A stretch of 8,574 nt of DNA, taken from Deltaproteobacteria bacterium (GTDB taxonomy: Bacteria > Desulfobacterota > Syntrophia > Syntrophales > JAAYKM01). Location: contig JAGVTI010000110.1 of the NCBI GenBank assembly GCA_019136935.1, positions 1 to 8,574 of the forward strand, in the 5' to 3' direction. This document shows, piece after piece, positions 5,699 to 8,574 of the stretch. A model generated the notes under the pieces. The model saw only the letters and a program-made list of their open reading frames with translations, was not told the DNA's origin and searched no databases. The stretch's first letter is position 1. The number at the start of each line of letters is the position of its first letter. A program made the position numbers and the translations under genes.

Positions 5699-6829
5699 TC
5701 AGTCGTCGACGGGAGCCGGTGCGGGGTCGTTGGCCGGCTGAATCCGGTTGTTGATGGCGATCGGCGTGCCGTTACGCAGTTTGATCTGCCCCGATGTGAC
5801 GACGAAGTCACCCTCCTTCAATCCCTCCAGAACGGCAATCTGATCACCCCTCGTTTCGCCCGTCTTCACGAATTTCTGCATGGCGACCAGGTTGGGTTTG
5901 CCGTCGGCGTTTCTGCCTTTTTCCGTGACGAGGTAGACGATATTGCCGTAGGGATTGAAGACGATGGCCGTCTGGGGCAGGGTGATGAAGCGTCCCGGAC
6001 GCCCCGTGTCGATATGGGTGACACTGAACATGCCCGGCAGGAGCTGTTGTTCCGGGTTCCGGATCGTCGCCCGGATTCCGACGTTGCGTGTACCCGTATC
6101 GACCTTGGGATCGATGGCGGAAATAACGCCGCTGAAAACCTGTTCGGGGTAGGCATCCACGATGACGGTCACCTTGTGGCCGATGGAGATTCGGCTGATG
6201 TCCTTCTGGGGCAGAAAGAAATCGACGAAGATCGGATCGAGGGTCTGGAGGGTGGCGATTTTCATTCCCGGGTTGAGATACTGTCCGAGATCGACCATGC
6301 GAATGCCGAGGCGGCCGTCGAAAGGAGCCCGGAGAATCTTCTTGTCCACCAGGGCCTGCTGTTCGGCGACCTGAGCTTCCGCGCTCTGCAGATTGGCCAG
6401 ATCGGCATCCAGGGTCGCCTGGCTGACGGCCTGTTCCTTGAACTGCTCCTGGTCCCGGAGCCAGGTTTTCCTGGCCAGCTCCAGGGACGCCTTCAGGGAT
6501 TGGAGTTTTGCCGTGTCGGACCGGGCGTCCATTTCCAGGAGGATGGTTCCCGCCTTGACCGTTTCTCCCGACTGGAAATGGATCCGCGAGACGATACCGC
6601 TTACCTCAGGGGCGAGGTCCGCCCCGCGGAGCGCTTTCAGAGATCCGACCGCCTCAAGACGGGGCTGCCATTCCTGAACGGCGGCCCTGATGGCCGATAC
6701 GGTCTGAACCGGCGGACCCTGCGAGGCCATGCCTTTCTGCATCATGTAACCCATGAACGCTTTGAAACCGAATATCCCTCCAAAGAGCGCGCCGACCAGA
6801 ATCAGCATGATGATCATTCGTTTGGCCAT
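5699..6829 (-). CDS. RND efflux periplasmic adaptor (membrane fusion protein, AcrA/MexA-like)
   Basis: This adaptor bridges the inner-membrane pump and outer-membrane channel in the periplasm. The 376-residue protein starts with a basic tip and a hydrophobic segment (about 5-28) and has no lipobox Cys, so it is probably held by an uncleaved transmembrane anchor rather than lipidated. It then shows the split lipoyl domain (PEVSGIVSRIHFQSGETVKAGTIL around 74-97, and ILRAPFDGRLG at 165-175), a helical hairpin between them (about 104-160), a beta-barrel domain (about 198-275), and a membrane-proximal domain ending near 360. ATG at 6829 was chosen because AGGAG (6841-6837) lies seven bases ahead and a membrane anchor follows at once. 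The longer frame to 6925 runs into the preceding gene. It lies 41 bases after the outer-membrane factor gene and 13 bases before the pump gene. Confidence 0.95.
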   Translation of the reverse strand: MAKRMIIMLILVGALFGGIFGFKAFMGYMMQKGMASQGPPVQTVSAIRAAVQEWQPRLEAVGSLKALRGADLAPEVSGIVSRIHFQSGETVKAGTILLEMDARSDTAKLQSLKASLELARKTWLRDQEQFKEQAVSQATLDADLANLQSAEAQVAEQQALVDKKILRAPFDGRLGIRMVDLGQYLNPGMKIATLQTLDPIFVDFFLPQKDISRISIGHKVTVIVDAYPEQVFSGVISAIDPKVDTGTRNVGIRATIRNPEQQLLPGMFSVTHIDTGRPGRFITLPQTAIVFNPYGNIVYLVTEKGRNADGKPNLVAMQKFVKTGETRGDQIAVLEGLKEGDFVVTSGQIKLRNGTPIAINNRIQPANDPAPAPVDD

Positions 6830-6870
6830 TTCTGTTCTCCTGTAAGACAGATTGTCCCCTCCCGTGCCGT

Positions 6871-8367
6871 TTAATTCGATTCTTGCATCGGTGTTGTCCC
6901 GGGTTCTCCCCCCTCCCGGTTCCACCAGCCGCCGCCAAGCGCCTGGAACAAGGCGGCCGTATCGGCATAGCGGACCGCCCGTGCAGCGATCAGGCTGACA
7001 CGGGCCCGGTGGTAATTTCTCTGCGCAACCAGCAGATACAGGTAGTTCACGGCGCCGAGCTCGAATTGTTTTTCCGCCATTTCGAGAGTCGCCGTGGCCG
7101 CGGCCTTCGCCTCCGCTTCGGCCTGTAACGTCCGGGCGTCGGTTTCCAGGGAGCGCAGGACGTCGGCCACATCCTGGAAAGCCTTGAGCACCGTCTGGCG
7201 GTATTGGGCGGCCGCTTCGTCAAAAGCGGCGATGGCGGCGCGCCGCTTTGCCGTCAGCTCTCCGCCGTGAAACAGGGGCTGCAGCAGCCCCGCTCCCAGG
7301 TTCCAGACGATGCTTGGGCTGCTGAACAGGTCCCCCGTGCCGAGGGCCTCGGTTCCGTAACCGCCGCTCAGTGTCACCCGTGGATAGAGATTTGCCGTGG
7401 CCACGCCGACCTCCGCGCAGGCCTGGTGCAGAACGGATTCGGCGGCCCGGATATCGGGCCGCTGGCGCGCCAGGACAGACGGCAGGCTGACGGGCAGATT
7501 TTCCGGCAGGACGATCCTGTCGAGGGAAAAATCCGAGACGTGGCCTTCTCCGGGCGTCCGGCCCACGAGAACCGAAAGGGCGTGCCGGGTGAGGGCGTGC
7601 TCTTTCTCCAGAGGGGGCAGGGATGCCTTTGTCGCCGCAAGCTCCGTTTGCTGGGCCAGAACCGCGATTCTGGCTACCGCGCCGAGCTCGAACTGCTTCT
7701 GCACCACTTTCAGATGCTTTTCTTCGGCCTTCAGAATTTCGTGTGTGGCCGCGATTTCGTCCCGGAGTGCCGCTTCCCGGATGGCGGTGGTTACGATATT
7801 GGCTGCCAGGGTCAGGTAGGCGGCCTCATACAGGAAGCGCTGATAATCGACTTGGGCCTGCAGGGCTTCCAGGCGCCTCCGGGATCCGCCGAAAAGATCG
7901 AGGGTGTAAGAGACGCCGACCGAGGCATGATACAGGTTGAAGGTGTTGTCTCCGCCTCCGTTCGTGTAGGTGGAGGTTCTTTGGCGTCCCCCGTAGATGC
8001 TTGCGTCGACGCCGGGGAACAGGAGAGCGCCTCTTGCGGCCCGGTAGTTTTCCTCGGCCTTGCGGAGGGCCGCCTGGGCTGCGGCCATTGAGGGGCTGTT
8101 CGTCAGACCCTGCCTGACCAGCGTATCCAGCTCCGGAGAGCCGAACAAGGTCCACCATTGGGCCGAGAGATCCTCCGCGAATGCGAATCGCTGCGCATTG
8201 CCGCCCTTGGTGTCCGTTGCCGCCGTTTCAGCGGGCAGGGGCGCCGCCGTGAAATGCGGAGGCGTTTTGAAATCGGGGGGGCGAAAATCGGGCCCGACGG
8301 CGCATCCCGTCATCAGGATGGGTTGCATCGCCGCAAGGCAGAAGAACGCTGACAATCTTTTCTTCAT
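6871..8367 (-). CDS. Outer-membrane efflux lipoprotein (NodT/OprM family channel)
   Basis: The outer-membrane exit duct of the tripartite pump: trimers form a beta-barrel in the outer membrane and an alpha-helical tunnel in the periplasm. The 498 residues fit the family. A lipoprotein signal peptide ends at L-M-T-G-C22, followed by AVGPDFRPPDF as in most NodT/OprM proteins, so Cys22 should be lipidated. Two OEP repeats follow (about 70-270 and 290-475), with the conserved WWTLFGSPELDTLV (71-84), RQRPDIRAAE (301-310) and C-terminal ALGGGWW (476-482). The octapeptide KQFELGAV occurs twice (224-231 and 433-440), showing the ancient internal duplication. The start is supported by AGGAA at 8378-8374, six bases before ATG. 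That ATG overlaps the stop of the TetR-type gene as ATGA, so the regulator and channel are translationally coupled. Confidence 0.96.
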   Translation of the reverse strand: MKKRLSAFFCLAAMQPILMTGCAVGPDFRPPDFKTPPHFTAAPLPAETAATDTKGGNAQRFAFAEDLSAQWWTLFGSPELDTLVRQGLTNSPSMAAAQAALRKAEENYRAARGALLFPGVDASIYGGRQRTSTYTNGGGDNTFNLYHASVGVSYTLDLFGGSRRRLEALQAQVDYQRFLYEAAYLTLAANIVTTAIREAALRDEIAATHEILKAEEKHLKVVQKQFELGAVARIAVLAQQTELAATKASLPPLEKEHALTRHALSVLVGRTPGEGHVSDFSLDRIVLPENLPVSLPSVLARQRPDIRAAESVLHQACAEVGVATANLYPRVTLSGGYGTEALGTGDLFSSPSIVWNLGAGLLQPLFHGGELTAKRRAAIAAFDEAAAQYRQTVLKAFQDVADVLRSLETDARTLQAEAEAKAAATATLEMAEKQFELGAVNYLYLLVAQRNYHRARVSLIAARAVRYADTAALFQALGGGWWNREGGEPGTTPMQESN

Positions 8368-8574
8368 TTCTGGTTCCTGCTCTGGGGTGGGGAAACAGGG
8401 GGCCCCTCCTGCGGGTTCAATCCCCTCAGGACGATTTGCACGGTCTCCCGGATTTCAAGAAGCTTTTCCTCCCGGCCGACTTGGCCGCCCAGGAACTGAT
8501 CGATCATCGCCCCGGTAAAACTGCTTGCAAACAAGAGCCTTGCCGCTGAGAGAGGGGCGATGCCTGCGGCGATC
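8364..8574 (-). CDS. C-terminal part of a TetR-type transcriptional regulator (partial, runs off right edge)
   Basis: Sixty-nine codons and a TGA stop are present. The sequence includes AARLLFASSFTGAMIDQFLG, a helix of the kind found in ligand-binding domains of TetR regulators, then REEKLLEIRETVQIVLRGL, the usual last helix ending in L-R-G-L, and a Pro-rich tail. The helix-turn-helix domain lies outside the window, so the call rests on the C-terminal pattern and context. TetR-type repressors commonly control the efflux operon they precede and release DNA when bound by a substrate. Here the last codons contain the Shine-Dalgarno of the outer-membrane factor gene and the stop codon overlaps its start, so the regulator would be made from the same mRNA and probably regulates itself. 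Confidence 0.75.
   Translation of the reverse strand, partial: IAAGIAPLSAARLLFASSFTGAMIDQFLGGQVGREEKLLEIRETVQIVLRGLNPQEGPPVSPPQSRNQK

Noticed and set aside
5686..5811. N-terminal extension of the pump gene to an ATG at 5811
   Set aside because: The extra 42 residues are Ser/Thr/Arg-rich, overlap the adaptor gene out of frame, and precede the family-typical start MNFTDIFIRRP.
5543..6874. A 443-codon open frame on the plus strand
   Set aside because: It lies opposite the adaptor gene and the start of the pump gene, has no family resemblance and no supporting start signal. It is a shadow frame caused by GC-rich codon bias on the opposite strand.
6830..6925. N-terminal extension of the adaptor gene to an ATG at 6925
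   Set aside because: It would overlap the end of the outer-membrane factor gene and put 32 hydrophilic residues before the membrane anchor; ATG 6829 has an ideal Shine-Dalgarno.
7204..8091. A 295-codon plus-strand frame opposite the outer-membrane factor gene
   Set aside because: Fully covered by a well-recognised NodT-type gene on the other strand; no domain or start support.
1..8574. tRNA or rRNA genes, CRISPR arrays, transposase genes
   Set aside because: No cloverleaf-like segment, regularly spaced repeat series or transposase-like reading frame was found on either strand by eye.

Overview
The window looks like chromosomal DNA of a Gram-negative, probably anaerobic bacterium. My best guess is a Deltaproteobacteria/Desulfobacterota lineage, perhaps Syntrophales-like. 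This is inferred, not proven. The grounds are a tripartite envelope-spanning efflux system with an outer-membrane lipoprotein, a Cys-rich DUF2703 protein of a type I associate with such anaerobes, a dodecin of the Trp-less kind, and an interspersed repeat of the CATCCTGAG...GGATGACAT type. The coding part from about 1350 onward is GC-rich, while the first 1.3 kb is visibly richer in A/T and mostly non-coding.

Layout. Positions 1-38 (minus) hold the first 12 codons of a gene that runs off the left edge, behind a good Shine-Dalgarno sequence; its N-terminus looks like that of a DEAD-box RNA helicase. Positions 39-697 contain no convincing gene but do contain inverted repeats. A 70-residue dodecin gene (698-910, minus) is bracketed by two near-identical arms of a long inverted repeat (506-529 and 974-997, 24 bp perfect, with a further 6 bp after a 3-nt offset). 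Positions 911-1351 hold a candidate dodecin promoter, a plus-strand intrinsic terminator with no gene in front of it, and a roughly 98-bp MITE/REP-like element. Next come two overlapping plus-strand genes (1352-1675 unknown; 1672-2109 DUF2703). They converge on a minus-strand run that occupies the rest of the window.

The minus-strand run reads from right to left: 3' end of a TetR-type regulator (8364 to beyond the right edge), outer-membrane factor lipoprotein (6871-8367), periplasmic adaptor (5699-6829), RND inner-membrane pump (2596-5685), and finally a small zincin-like metallopeptidase (2151-2531). The first four are closely packed (stop/start overlap of 4 nt, then gaps of 41 and 13 nt) and almost certainly form one operon encoding a self-contained, proton-driven AcrAB-TolC-like exporter with its own regulator. 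The metallopeptidase follows after 64 nt with no visible terminator and may be a passenger.

The pump operon is a standard system. The least explained part of the window is the dodecin locus: a flavin-ligand-poor dodecin inside a long inverted repeat, with a lone plus-strand terminator, a candidate plus-strand promoter and nested palindromes around it. The uncharacterised 1352-2109 gene pair is the second item worth attention.
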